DNA of 64,000 nt from Bugula neritina (GCA_964035545.1 OZ037765.1:24546504-24610503), one strand, 5' to 3'. Shown: positions 11,356 through 24,584, counted from the first letter of the stretch. Notes: generated by a model from the sequence alone, not told the origin. Numbers and translations: made by a program.

Positions 11356-13800
11356 CCATATTTATTCTAACATACATATATACATAAATCTACGATTGAA
11401 GAAATGTTCAATTATTCAAAGGTTTACACAGTCAGTACATAAAGCTCTGAAGTCATTGTTGTAGTTCCAGTTCTTTACATTTGGATAACCAGGTCATTAT
11501 TTTGGTTTTTTTTGTCAGGTATAACTAAAACTGATGTCTGTATTTAAGTAAAAAAGAAGATGTTTAATCAGATAGCTGAAACAAGTTGTTATTTATACTG
11601 CAATAAGTTATAAAAATCTAGAATAGCGTTTAAAATCATTGGGACTATTGCATAACTTTTTTATAAGTATACGCTACTATTAGGGATTTTTCAATAGGGC
11701 TTTCTTGTTTTGCGCAATAATACAAAAATTAAAAAGCTTGCAAATAGAACTAAAGCACTAGCTAAAACCATTTTTTATAAGGCCAAGTGAGTTAGACTAA
11801 TGAACCTTTGGAATATTTAGCTAGTCACCAAATTGACTACACTGAGTGGTTTAAAGTTAAGTTGAACATATTATTAGACCTGTCGATGTTAAGCCAAGTC
11901 TGTGCTAGGACTTGTATGATGGTATTGTTCTTGTCATGACCTCAGATTGTTCTTGGCAGTAAGCTACAGTGGTGTTGTTTAGTATAATTACTACAAATAT
12001 ACCTCACAAGTCCACGTGTTTAGGCCCTAGTTTGATCGAAGCTCTCTCAAGTTTTCTAAGATCATTATATGCCAGCATATTGAGTATTATCATAAAACTT
12101 GTTATTTTTTGGCTAGTCACCTTGCATTTTGGGTAACGGCCCTAGGTTTTCAGAGTAAACTAAGACTTAAACTGTGCAGGTAATAGAAATACACCCACAT
12201 GATCAAACAGGTGTATAGAAATTGTAAATTGAAGTTGTATTTATCTCAAAGTATAGTCATTCTAAAAATATTTTACTATGCAAAGGTGCATATATTCTCT
12301 AAAACACACCTCTGAGTTAAAGAAATGTTGATGCTATAATATACATGTAGGCATAGCAACCAGACTAGTGAGTTAAGAAGTTGAACTATTGGGATGCATA
12401 TTTATGGTGTCTGAATGTAGCATTAACTTTATAATCACTTGCAATCTTAACAAATCCAGACTCACTGCATGGCTCTTTCTATAATTATTGTTGGTTTATT
12501 CTATTTATACAAAAGAATTTGTAAAATGGTGTGCTAGACAAGCTAGCAAAGTTATACTTACAGACTATTAACCTATTTGTAAATTGTAGACACATTAAAA
12601 TTATTTTAGTGTTGCCGTAATATAACCTGCAATTATGCAGTACTGAAACTTTGCTGCAACTGGGGAAGCTAAATATGTAGTAACAAGCTCCTAAAAATCA
12701 TACATACACTCGGACACACACAACACACACAGGCATTTAAAGGCATGTGCAGGCACACACAGATACGTAATATAGGCATATATGCACAAATATACTAAAG
12801 GTTCTGCTTATTGAAATTAAAATATTTTGTTTAATTATGCCATGACTGAAACATTGATCAAAAAGTTGTTTGTTTAAACAATTGCAATAGCTTATCTTTT
12901 TACCTGCAATACTCATTTACAATCAATTCATTCTGTTGCAACAATTTTTCTGCAACTTGTACTCATTTGATGTTTCTCCCTTGGCAAATATATTTTATTT
13001 TTAGCCCATTTAATTCAATGTTTTGTGAGTAGGCTTATCCAGTTTTACTTGCTTAGTACTGAATTCTAAAGTTTGCAACCGGATTTAAAAAGAGATTAAA
13101 ACTCTGTATTTTGCTTTTTCTTACTAATTTAATATAATAATATTTATATAATAAATATTATATAAATATTAGTTTAGGCCTATATGTAATATAATATAAC
13201 TGCTTATAACTATAACTAATTTACTAATTAATTACAAATCCAGTAAGTGATGTAGAACCTTTCGAAATGATATGACTAAACATTTCACCACTAGTCACTA
13301 CTTAGCCCAGATAGCCTTTCTCAAGTTGTAAACATGTGTATCTTTTACTCAACTAACCCTTCAGGGTTGTATACCGAGTTTATGAGTTGTACATCATCAC
13401 CCAGCTGCTAGATAAGTAACTAGTCCATGTTATAATCACAAATCAGAATGCAATGCTCGTTGAACCAGCTGTAGTGGTAACGATTGTCTAGACTTAAGAG
13501 TATATTTTCAGTCATTATTTCTAATCGGAATTTTCAAGCATTGAATTTAGAAATATTAAAAATTGAGCTCAATGCTTTAAGCTTTAGATTATATGACATT
13601 AGATAATGCACATGGCAAATGCTGTGCAAATATTTCTAAGAAGCATGCAGTTCCACTTGGACTTGCAGGATTTTATATAGGTTATAATAGTGAGATAGTA
13701 AAGTGGTACAAACCCCTGATTGGCTGGATTTTACATGGTTTAATGTATGATTGTTAGTTAAAGTATATTTAAGACTAGACCACTGATTCAGCTCAAGTGA
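11356..13800. other. Intergenic region upstream of eEF2
   Basis: No gene is recognised. A short CA-rich patch lies at about 12705-12770 and an AT-only stretch at about 13125-13200. The last hundred bases should contain the eEF2 promoter: TATATTTAAG near 13764 is TATA-like, and a pyrimidine run TTCTATTCTTT near 13806 could be the start of a 5'-TOP-like leader. Both are inference. Confidence 0.4.
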
Positions 13801-13891
13801 CTAAAGTTCTATTCTTTAGCGAGATCTGCCATAGTGAGAGCTTCTGACAGCGTACTGTTTTATCTTTGTATTCAATCCAACCAAATTCAAG

Positions 13892-16800
13892 ATGGTAAGT
13901 ATCATTCGAACCATACATTACAATTAATTAAACCTCATGTTTTACATTCAAATTTTTTTTCCTGGTGTCAGTTAGTGGAGATTCAATACGCAATGTTTAT
14001 AAATATTACATGTGAAAATATTTAATTTTGACTTCATTAGACTTGGTTTCATGCAACTTTAGGTTTGATTTTGATGCAAAGATACCAGTTATATAAACTT
14101 AAAAAATGATGTAACTCAATGTCCCCAACATATATTATATCTTGCTGGTGAATAATTCTGATGTGTAAATAACCTGTTAAAACTGGGTTTCATTAGTTTT
14201 ACTTTTTTGTTTCAATTTTTATAGTTTAATTGGGTACTTGCAATGTGCAAAAATTTCAGTTATTGTCAATGTAGAAGGAATTTCCAATTCTAGGTGAACT
14301 TCACTGTAGACCAAATCCGTGAACTCATGGATATTAAGACAAACATTCGAAATATGTCTGTGATTGCTCACGTAGATCACGGTAAATCTACTCTCACAGA
14401 CTTACTGGTCAGTAAAGCTGGAATCATCTCGTCTGGCAAAACAGAAGAACAGCAATTCACTGATACTCGCCAAGATGAGCAGAATATTACCACCAAATCT
14501 ACGTTAGTAAAACACAATAACCCTCTTTATGTCTTAGTGAATTGTTATGTGTTACATTGAAATATCATCATATATTTATATATTTTATTAGGATTATGAT
14601 ATGCGCTAAAAATTTCAATATGCAATTTAGTATTTGTATCTAATGTACCGTGAAATACTTAGTGATGGAATTCAAAGAGCAAGTTTGCTACCACATAGTA
14701 AACTTTATTTTTCAATTTAATCATAATATGCATGTGTATCAAAGATCTAGCTTGTGTTGGTTGAAAAAAATATAATAATCTCAAAACACAAGCTACTGAA
14801 TGTTATTTTTCTCTAGTTTAGATAACTTCTTTTGAATTCTTTATGTATCTGTGTAAAAAAATTTTCAGGGCTGTCTCTATGTACTATGAGCTTTCAGAAA
14901 AGGATTTAGATGCCATTCAGCAAGAAACTGATAAATCTCATGGGTTTTTGATCAACCTTATTGATTGTCCTGGCCACGTAGACTTTGCAAGTGAAGTCAC
15001 TGCTGCTCTTCGAGTTACAGATGGGGCCCTCGTGGTTGTTGATTGTGTGTCAGGTAATTTTCCCTTGACCTACAAAACATTATTTTTCACTTTCACTTTT
15101 TTATTTAGAAGTTGATAAGTTTTACTTCAAGAATGTCGAGTTGTCTTAATACAGGAAGTTTAAAAATTGGCGACTTGCCACCTACATAATATACTAAAAA
15201 ATTTATAACCATCAATAGCTAACCAAATCTGAAATAGTGTGTAGGTAACTTTAGACCTCATAAGGCTTGAGTAACAACAACATTCAAAGGGCTACTAAAA
15301 GTTGAACTGATTCTTATAATATATATAATGCTCTTCAGTTGTTTGTCAGCACAACGCTAACAAAAATTACAGTAGTTTTTCAATCTTCAATTGCTTCTTT
15401 CTAATATGTTTTTTGTCTCTTTAGGTGTCTGTGTACAAACAGAGACTGAGACTTGAGAAATCAAAAAGAGCAGATAAAAAACTGTTTTATCTTGTAGTTT
15501 TGGCAAAGTGGTTTATTAAGATATACTGTTAAAATTCAATAAACAATTATTTTAGGTGTCTGTGTACAAACAGAGACTGTAATGAGACAGGCCATTGCTG
15601 AGCGGATTAAACCTGTGTTGTTAATGAACAAAATGGACAGGGCTTTTTTGGAAATGCAGATGGGAGCTGAGGACATGTACCAAGCTTTTCAGCGAATCAT
15701 CGAAGATGTTAACGTGATTGTTTCTACCTATTGTGAAGAGGATGGACCTATGGGAGATATTCAGGTGTGTAGGCCATCTTTAATTGGTTTGTGGTGAGGC
15801 CTTGTTGCCTTAGTTCAAGTTGTATGTTTCTATTTCCTGCATTACAGGTCAGCCCAGCAACTGGAGCTGTTGGCTTTGGGTCCGGACTGCACGGATGGGC
15901 ATTCACCTTGAAACAGTTTGCTGAAATGTACAGTTCCAAGCTTGGTGTTGATGAAAAAACGCTGATGAAGAAGTTGTGGGGAGACAGTTTTTACAATGCG
16001 GAAACCAAGAAGTGGGATAAGACCGATGCTGGTGGTGGGAATAGGGCTTTCTGTCAATTTATTCTGGATCCAATTCTGAAAGTATGCGGAGTGTTGGGAG
16101 ATCGATCGTGCTTTTTTAGTTTTGTTAAAAAGCATTAGCTTTTGCTTGCATTTTAATATTAGGAAATAGTTATGTCATCACATGTGCTGTGCTTCTGGTT
16201 GAAGTTTTGGATATTGCACTATTTTTACAGTTCAGTCTGTGCATATAAAATTGCCTTTATACCTTCACGATTTTCGGTCAGAATTTCAATTTGGCCGGGT
16301 TGAAATTTCACTGAGTTGCATTGCATTGTAAAAGCCACTCATAAAAACTTTTGTACTGTGATAACTTAATCGGCCAATTTTAGAATAGGAGTAATAACTC
16401 CTTGTAAACATCGTTATTTAGTTATTACTTTGGCGATTAGACAACGTACTTATACGGTTATAATTATATAGCCTACGCCTTCTCAGTTATCGCTTTTATG
16501 CTGTCCGCTTCACTAATTAACGACGTTTACAAAGGGCATCAAGTAGCTATTATGCGAGTCAAATTTCAATTTCAGAAAGTGAGCAACCGCATCAATATGA
16601 TTTCAAAGAGTTTCAGTTTGACTATAAAGGGGTACCCGGACAAGCCTTATTAACTTAAACTCGGTACTTTTTTCAGCAGAGTTATAAACGCAACTAAATT
16701 CTTTGTCCTATCAACTAGCCTACTAAGGAAATCCTTTCTAGTTGATTATAAAAGTTCTGCACTGTCAAATCAGCAAGTAGCGTGATAGATTTGTGATTTG

Positions 16801-19800
16801 GAAAATTAACCAGAGAGCATAACTCCTTGTCTTAAGGAAAGAGAGAGCAGAAAGGTTTCCAGGTGTAGATAGTCTTTATTTCAGCAGAAGATATAGTATA
16901 AAAGTCAGTGGTGTGGCCTTGGGGAGCTCTAGCGGTAGATTGCTCTACACTAGAAAACTCACCTCCTTTTATACTCTAGAAGTCGAAGGCTGCAGAAGTT
17001 CAGACGCCCCGACTTCTAGAATATTTTATCTGATCATCAGTCAAAATCATGCACCTCGAACTTCAAGAGCCCTAAATCGGTTGCCCTGAAATCCGGGACT
17101 CTCGACCTCAGCCGAGATCGAATTTAAAAAAAGAAAGCGAGCTGTATAAAATATAGTTACAAGAGAAGACAATTTTAAAGTTAACACCAAAGTCTACTGC
17201 AGTATGTCACATGGAAGAATGATAATTTATTTTATTTGAATAAATTCTATACATGGTACAAAACATTTTTTTTTATGAATGAAAAATATGCTAAAGGCTG
17301 TGCTGTTTTCTCTGAACATAATGGCTATGTGTTTCCAGCTCATTGCCATCTTCTTGAAGCCAATGAACTTTTTCGCAGAACAAAATTTAAAGTTTAATTT
17401 TGAGCATTTTTTCATGGTTATAAAAAGCCTACAATTGTGATTTTATCTCCTCAATAGTTCGTCATATAAGTCGGTTTTGTTAAATATTTTTAGTTTGGTT
17501 TTGCAGCACAGTTTTTTAGTGTTTGTGGTAGCTATATCATGGTTTAAGGTCTTCAGCACCACTATGGAAGGCACTAAAGAAGATGCCCATAAGCTGATCG
17601 AGAAAATGGGTGTCAAGTTGACTGGAGATAATAAAGATTTGATAGGAAAGCCTTTGATGAAAGTGGTTATGAGAAAGTGGCTACCTGCCGAGGATGCCAT
17701 GCTTCAGATGATCACAATGTACCTGCCTTCACCTGTTACTTCCCAAAAGTACAGAATTGGTAAATATTTTTACTGTTTGACAGCTTTTTGGTTTTGCTGT
17801 TCATTTAAACATTTCGACTATCTAATTTTTTGCCTGTGTAATTACCTTCACACTACTTTAGTTAGGTTCCTGGATTTTTTTCTCTTCTATATCTTAGTTA
17901 TAGAACAGCATGTAAAACTTTGTATTGTGAAAATCATAAACGTCTTATCTTGAATGAATCAGTTTTTAAGTAGTGATTTGCTGTTGGTTTTTAGAACTTC
18001 TGTATGAAGGACCTAATGATGATGAGATTGCTGTTTCCATGAAGAGCTGTAACCCTAAGGGGCCAGTAATGATGTATGTGAGTAAGATGGTGCCAACATC
18101 TGACAAGGGCAGGTTTTATGCTTTTGGCCGAGTTTTCTCGGGAACAATTGCAACTGGACAAGAGTGTCGTATTATGGGCCCCAACTATGTCCCTGGAAAG
18201 AAGGAAGATCTTTATGAAGAAAGTATTCAAAAGTAAGTACTATTGTACATTATAACTCAATTCACACTGCCCAAGCTCTAGATGCAGGCTAATTGTTGAT
18301 GTATTCATATAATTCAGAACTGTCTCTATGATGGGCCGCTATTTTGAGCCAATTGAAGATGTGCCATGTGGAAACATTGTGGGATTGGTTGGAGTGGATC
18401 AGTACTTGGTTAAAACTGGAACTATTACCACATTTAAAGATGCTTACAATATGAAGGTTTGTTTGTTATTCTTATATCCAGTGCTACTCATTGAGTTTAA
18501 AAATGAAATGAGTAGTTTTTTAAACTGTTGCTAATCTTGTATATATAGTTTGAATAGACATGCAAGTTTTACTTCTATTGAATAAAGTTACTAATTGTGC
18601 TTGTGGTAGCGAATTTAAATTGTTTCTTGTTGCCCCATAATTCCCGCTGCTGCTATGCTTTGAGCGCAAATCAAAAAATATTTTGCTGCAACTTTCAATT
18701 GTGGTCTATGGCCAAGGTAGATGACAATAGATTGGTTTTTCTTGGTAATTTAAAAAAATACCATTTGTATTTTAAAATACACCAACAACATAATATTTTG
18801 TGCAGTGAACATAACTTATTGTAGATGATGAAGTTCAGTGTACACCCAATTGTTCATATCGCTGTTGAATGTAAAAACCCCTCTGATCTCCCTAAGCTAG
18901 TTGAAGGCCTAAAGAGATTGGCCAAGTCTGATCCTATGGTTCAGTGTTGCATTGAGGAGTCAGGTGAGCACATCATTGCTGGTGCTGGCGAACTTCATTT
19001 AGAGATTTGCCTGAAAGACTTGGAAGAGGACCATGCTGGTATTCCTCTCAAGAAATCTGATCCTGTTGTGTCATACAGAGAGACCGTTGCAAAAAATTCA
19101 AGCATAACTTGCTTGTCGGAGTCTCCTAATAAGCATAACCGATTATTTATGACGGCCTCTCCTATGCCTGAGACTTTGCCTGAAGTCATTGAAACGGTAT
19201 TGTCTTTATTCATCGATTCATGCAATACAACACCTTCAACTTTGCTAGTGACATCAGTGTTTCTCAAGAGCAAATTTTGGTCACATGTGGAATTTCTGTA
19301 GTAAATTTATTCACTTGCTGTAAGAATAAGAACTACTACATAGAACCCCTGGCAAGCTTCATTTATCCAGCTTTGAAACATTTATATATAATATTCTTAG
19401 CTCACTGCAGGCTATTCAGTGATTGTACGCTCAAACAATTTTGTTCCATATTAAATTTTATGCCCATGCTGACTTTCATTGCATGCTATTCCTAGCTGCT
19501 GTAGCACACTGACTCCCCGTTCACCGATTGCCTTACCTTACGCCATAACAGCACAAACAAAATGGCGCAGCTGTTATGTTTTGTCAACAGGCTGTGACCA
19601 GTCATAATAAGGCTAATTCTTGTCTGCGCTGAGTTGTGCGGCTTTGAATATTATTAACTTATTTGTCGAAACATTCTTCTCAAAGATATGATAGAAATGC
19701 TATTGACTAGATAAAGCAATTGAAAGAAAATATCTCTGTTAAATACATGTGTCTTTAAAATAATTGTGCAAACTAATTTGAATAATAAATATTTAAACCG

Positions 19801-21577
19801 TCTAAATAATTTTTAGGTTTTTGTTTGCGTGCTTTTGTGATTAGGGAAAGCTAGACTTTTAAGCTGAGTTTAATTTAAAGAAGCCGGATAAAGATTTTTT
19901 AAGCTTTTAAAACTTTTGAATTGGTTAAATTAAATCAACAATAAGCGATTACGATAAACTAGCGAAAATATTATTTTAATTTTAGTAACAGTTCAACTCT
20001 ACCCAATGCGAGCCTGCCTTGTTTTTTTTAATTAAGCACGATTCAGCCCGGATGTTACCAAATAGGGCGGACATTTGCTGTTAAGGCGTATGGCAATGTG
20101 TGAACAGGGGTTATGATACCACAGACACCAGAGCCAAACGAAAACATCATCAGCATGAGTACAAATTTATTATAAAGCAGTATTGTTTAAGCATGCAACC
20201 CTCAAACAATCCGTAAGTACTGCAAGAATGAAGTGTGTCAAAGATTCCCAAGTATCATTTCCCAAATTTGTGCACATCCATGATTTGTATAAAAATATAT
20301 GTTATCTTCTATAATTTTGCTTTATATGCAGGGACTCTGTTTGCCATATATTTAGGGAGAAATAAACCAAAAACAAGATGCTGAAGAAAGAGCCGGCATA
20401 CTGGCTGAAGCGTTTGATTTTGATATGAACGATGCTCGTAAAATCTGGTGTTTTGGTCCCGATGGTACAGGTGCAAATATGCTTGTAGATGTCACTCGTG
20501 ATGTTCAATGTTTGAGTGAAATTAAAGATAGTGTTGTTGCCGGCTTTCAGGTATAATTATTTTTATCTGCATGTGTAAATAACGTTTTGAGATTGTTTGA
20601 GGTAGGTTATTTGGAAGAAAAATTTATTCTATGCAGCTTATCCATCCTTAATGAAGTTTTAGTGTAGACTGATGTGCAACTTTGCTTTAGCAAGTAACAT
20701 AAATATGCTATATTTTACAGCAGTAATACATTAGTTGTTTCACGAGATTTTATTCGTCATTTTCACAATCATCCACCATTCTGATTAAGTGGGCCACCAA
20801 AGAAGGCGTGCTGTGTGAGGAGAACATGAGAGGTGTCCGGTTTAACATTCATGATGTCACTCTTCACGCTGATGCTATACACAGAGGAGATAGTCAGATC
20901 ATCCCTACCACAAGAAGATGCTTGTATGCCTGTCAGCTGACTGCTCAGCCCAAACTTATGGAGCCTGTGTACCTTTTTGAAATCCAGGTAATGAGTTCTG
21001 CCGCAATGTTGTGCCTATTTGTTATATGTGGATCTGATACGTTCAATTGTTTCAAGATGAAACTGGTTTTGATATCTTTTAACTGAGCCTAATTTAGTTA
21101 TCACTCAGTTCATTTTTTCATCTTCTTTACTTTCAACAAACTATTGTGTAATTGCAGTGTCCTAATGCAGCTGTGGGAGGCATTCATAGTGTTGTGGGCC
21201 AGCGGCGTGGGAAAATTGAGAACGAAAACCAGTTGACTGGCAGCCAGCAAGTGATTTCTGGTTTTTTACCAGTCAATGAGTCCTTTGGTGTGTATGGGTG
21301 TTGTCTATCACTCTTTGTTTGCATTATAGTTAGAAGCAACTGTGAAGAACAAAACTGCATTTCTCGTCCTTTTGTTTTTGTAGGGTTCACATCTGCTGTA
21401 AGAAAAACTACTGGTGGGCAAGCTTTCCCACAGTGTGTGTTCAATCATTGGCAGGCTATGCCCGATGATCCTTTGAAACCATGTTCTAAGTCTGGTGTTG
21501 TAGTTCGTGAAATTAGGGAACGTAAAGGCTTACAAGAACTTGTACCTGCCCTGGAAATTTTTAATGACAAATCATAA
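13892..21577 (+). CDS. EEF2: Translation elongation factor 2 (eEF2-like GTPase), 13 exons
   Basis: A ribosomal translocase of the cytosol that uses GTP. Coding exons are 13892-13894 (ATG alone), 14294-14502, 14869-15053, 15556-15764, 15848-16081, 17549-17759, 17995-18232, 18318-18456, 18825-19196, 20356-20550, 20790-20987, 21158-21287 and 21384-21577. All have GT-AG borders, and the joined frame is open for 838 residues, near the family's usual length. G1 (AHVDHGKST), G3 (DCPGH) and G4 (NKMD) are intact, as are [36 protein letters not shown] and [10 protein letters not shown]. Two oddities stand out. Switch I reads [10 protein letters not shown], where other eEF2s have DEQERxITIKST. The diphthamide loop keeps its His but reads HRGDSQ instead of HRGGGQ. 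Introns rule out a processed copy. It could be a diverged paralogue rather than the main eEF2. A polyadenylation signal AATAAA lies at 21719-21724. Confidence 0.95.
15420..15448 (+). repeat. Duplicated start of eEF2 exon 4 with decoy splice acceptor
   Basis: 29 bases here are identical to 15551-15579: the TTTAG acceptor plus the first 24 bases of exon 4. The upstream copy has the better polypyrimidine tract (TTTTTTGTCTCTTTAG). If it is used, the protein would read through Glu-Thr-Glu-Thr and reach TGA (15452-15454), so the transcript would be a candidate for nonsense-mediated decay. Confidence 0.85.
16082..17548 (+). other. eEF2 intron 5, with probable old insertion
   Basis: At 1467 bp this is the largest eEF2 intron. 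The segment about 16830-17110 is richer in GC than its surroundings. It holds a 10-bp perfect inverted repeat (CTAGAAGTCG at 16976-16985, CGACTTCTAG at 17010-17019). It looks like a decayed mobile element, possibly a solo LTR in reverse orientation, but no boundaries can be set. Confidence 0.35.
20110..20260 (+). repeat. Dispersed repeat, copy 2, inside eEF2 intron 9
   Basis: Homologous to 10090-10310 in the same orientation, with ATTGTTTAAGCATGCAACC and GAATGAAGTGTGTCAAAGAT as the clearest blocks. It lies wholly in the intron between 19197 and 20355. Confidence 0.6.
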
Positions 21578-22510
21578 TGTTCATGCTGTGCCTGCCATCG
21601 TGCACAAGGAGATGAGTTTCAAAATTCGTTTTCAAAGCACTACTTATTTATTTTATTATATTTGCTTTTCCACAGCTAGTTGTATCATGGATGCGTTGGT
21701 TTATTTATTTATTTAATCAATAAATTAAATCAAAAATTAGATAATGTGGCCCATTTATTTGCCGAAGGTAAATGTGGTGGAGGGAAAGGCCCAGAATCGT
21801 CAGCAACAAGTCAGTCAATTTACATTTTTCTGTGGAGAAGGTTACACTTTTTGTATTGGGATTTTTAACTCACCTATAGTTATCTTCTCTTGTCATTACT
21901 TGTATTAAGGGTGCACAACTCTGTTCAAGTATAATAGTTGGATTGATATAAATGTAGTGGCCTGAATGAATGCAACAAGCATAAAAGAGTGTGTATAAGA
22001 GAGAAAAGTGAGTGAGGATTGTGGACGAAGAATTGAGAAAGGAAAATAAAGATAAAACTCTTGTATATGAACGTAATGAAATGTCTTAGTGAGTGCTAGC
22101 CCACGATCGTAGACTTCAAAGCACCACCGTCTTTCATACACCAGGGTTGGGGTCAATTACATGTGGATGTTCTTAATTTCAATTACAAAAAATTGTCAAT
22201 TATAATTACATGCAGTTGACATAAACGTAATTAATTACAATTACATGTTAATATAATGAATTACAATTACTTTTTGTTCTCATGAGTGACAAATAAAAGT
22301 TACATAATCTCACTTCTGACGTCCCAACTGTGGTGGCTCGTGGAGCTACCAGCAGCGTAATAACGGGAAATGTTATTTCCCCCACGGGGTCATAGAGATG
22401 ACCCGAAACAACAAACAACCAATCAGCAGGACTGACAGTTCTTAGTAGTAGCTGCTTCCCGCGATTTAGTTAGTTGAGTTTAGGCTGGTGAACTGTGTAG
22501 ACTGGAATAT
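21578..22510. other. eEF2 3' region and intergenic DNA with TE-like pieces
   Basis: After the eEF2 polyadenylation site, 21954-22140 resembles a lone LTR: TGTAGTGG at the start, CATAAAAGAG as a TATA-like box, and AATAAA near 22047. Then 22142-22335 starts CAGGGTTGGGGTCAA and ends with a partial inverted copy (TGACGTCCCAACTG), like a small hAT-type non-autonomous element. Neither has a target duplication that I can confirm. Confidence 0.4.
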
Positions 22511-22701
22511 TGTAATGGATTTCAGTAATGCAATTAATAATTAGTTTATATATCGATCGAAAGGGTCGACTCTATGTTATCTTATTGTGGAGGTCGACTA
22601 CATCGACTCCCAGCCAAAGTACATCTTATGGTCGACAGTGGCACCAATAATACCAGCCAATCACGAAGGACTGTTAATTGATAGCAGGTGGAGCTAGCTA
22701 G
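22511..22701 (+). repeat. Gypsy 5' LTR, first part
   Basis: Matches the first part of the 3' LTR (TGGATTT.AGTAATG, ATATATCGA, CTTATGGTCGACAGTGG, AAGGACTGTTAATTGATA). It is interrupted at CTAGCTAG (22694-22701). Confidence 0.9.
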
Positions 22702-24584
22702 TGTCAGATCAGAGAATACACAGTACTTTATATTTTTGCAGAGTAGATACTGCACAGCAACTTGATGTATTTACAGAATGATATGCTAATAGTGATTATG
22801 ATTGAAACTTATGGTTTGAATATATGTGCATAGCTTAAAAGCTTTAGTAAAGCAGTGGAAAAGAAACTCAAACTTTATCATGGCCTTGCAAAATTTACTG
22901 GGGTAGACTCCAGCATGGCTTTGCAAAATAATTTACCAGGTATATAGCAATAGTTTTCTACGTAGCAAATACTTATTTTATTGACGAAAAAGGAAAACGA
23001 TAAAACGGATGCACCCTCATTAGGAGGTTTGCATCCTTATAAGGACCGACATCAAGATGGAAAAAAAATGTTTATTTTATGAGATCGGAAATGTTAAGGC
23101 AGTTGCATCTTCATTAAGACCTACATTAAGACTGAGAAAATTATTTGCTAATGTACATAATAGAAATATCAAATAGCCTCATTGCTATGAAGCTTGCAAG
23201 AACTGTGGGAATATTTTCACTAAAAGTTAGAAGTAGAGTTTCTATTAGTTATGTCATAAGTTGTTAAGCTAAAGTGTTGATATATATATCATTATTTTCA
23301 GAAAATTCTTTAAAAGAGCTATATCCTTGATGGAAGACATGATTATACATGTACTGTCCTTTGTGTTTAATTCTTACTTCTGTACTTTACAAGTTATGTC
23401 TCTGAGATATTCTGTCAGCTCTCTAAAATATGGCTTTGGCGATGCTAAGGTTTGTTTGAGATTTCCAGTAAAATGGCTGCTGCAACAGGTTGATGCAATT
23501 ATAAATTCTTATATCTGCTCCACCACGGTATGTAGGCTACAGTCTATCTACAACATCCAAGAAAGAATATAAAGTACATTCGAAATTATATGATACATGA
23601 GGCCCAGTAATTAAGTGAAGTTAAAAGCTCAAATGTACAAGTTTGGAGTAAGTTGAATATTTGGTCTCGCATATAAATTGCTTGATGCATTATTTAATAT
23701 ATGACACATGGTTTTATAGCTTCTTTAGATAATGCAAATGATATTATTTAATAGTGTGGCTTTTAGATAAATAATTGTGTTAGGATAGCACCACATGCCA
23801 TGTTCACGTGTTGAAATTTGTAATATTTACTTAAAGTAAAACATTAATTGATGAACAAAAGGAGATGAATAAAAAGCTGAAACATATGACAGATGCTGTT
23901 CATAAATAGAGATACACATATGTATATGTGTAAATATTTATTTACATTAACATATAGATGATATAATGTTTTAAAGGCTTAATAAATTATTTGACATTGA
24001 TCAGCCCGTTACAAAGGTCAACACGTGAGCATCGGGTGATATATTTTATGATATTAAAGTTTTAAATGTTATTCTTTAGATTAAGAATTACTGTACAATC
24101 AATGGTGATATAAGCCTACAACATACAAGAAATGAGCCAATGATAATAGATCCTTCTTACGTCAATCCCTATCTTAAGCTGTAAAGCTGCCAACATACCT
24201 GGTCAAGTTCTACGTCAGTCTGCCGCCGGTTTTCATTGGCCAGTTATCGTCGGTATCCGTAAAATCTGAACCATTGCCAAGAAGATTTAGTATAAGAGGA
24301 GCCAAATTTCTGAAAATAGAAGAGTATTGGATGGAAATTGGAGGAAGTATTGGATGAAGATATTATAGAAGATAAAAGGCAGCTAAGGACAATCGGAGTA
24401 TAGGAAATATAGTAGCAGTAATAATTATATTAAGTGTTAGAAGGAGCGGCAGGAAAAAGCTGACTGACTAATACAAACACTAACAAATATATTGGTTGCA
24501 GTAAGTAATATTACAACTTCATGCTTAAGGGTATCGCAACTTCTTTTATTATTTGAACTAATAAGTGTATTAATTTTTCTTTTG

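Noticed and set aside
11104-11387. His/Thr-rich ORFs
   Set aside because: Artefacts of the CA-rich microsatellite.
21170-21230. Loss of the diphthamide histidine at [12 protein letters not shown]
   Set aside because: At first this seemed to replace a conserved His, but the modified His lies in the upstream AIHRG motif, where it is retained. This position is variable in the family.
20356-21577. eEF2 as a processed pseudogene
   Set aside because: Twelve introns with GT-AG borders and an open frame of normal length argue against it.
21905-22156. 83-codon minus-strand ORF
   Set aside because: It overlaps an LTR-like segment, with TATA-like and AATAAA signals on the plus strand, so the ORF is probably chance.
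22494-22510. Earlier start of the gypsy 5' LTR at TGTGTAGACTGG
   Set aside because: The 3' LTR shares only weak similarity before TGTA(A/G)TGG, and only the later start gives termini complementary to CTACA.
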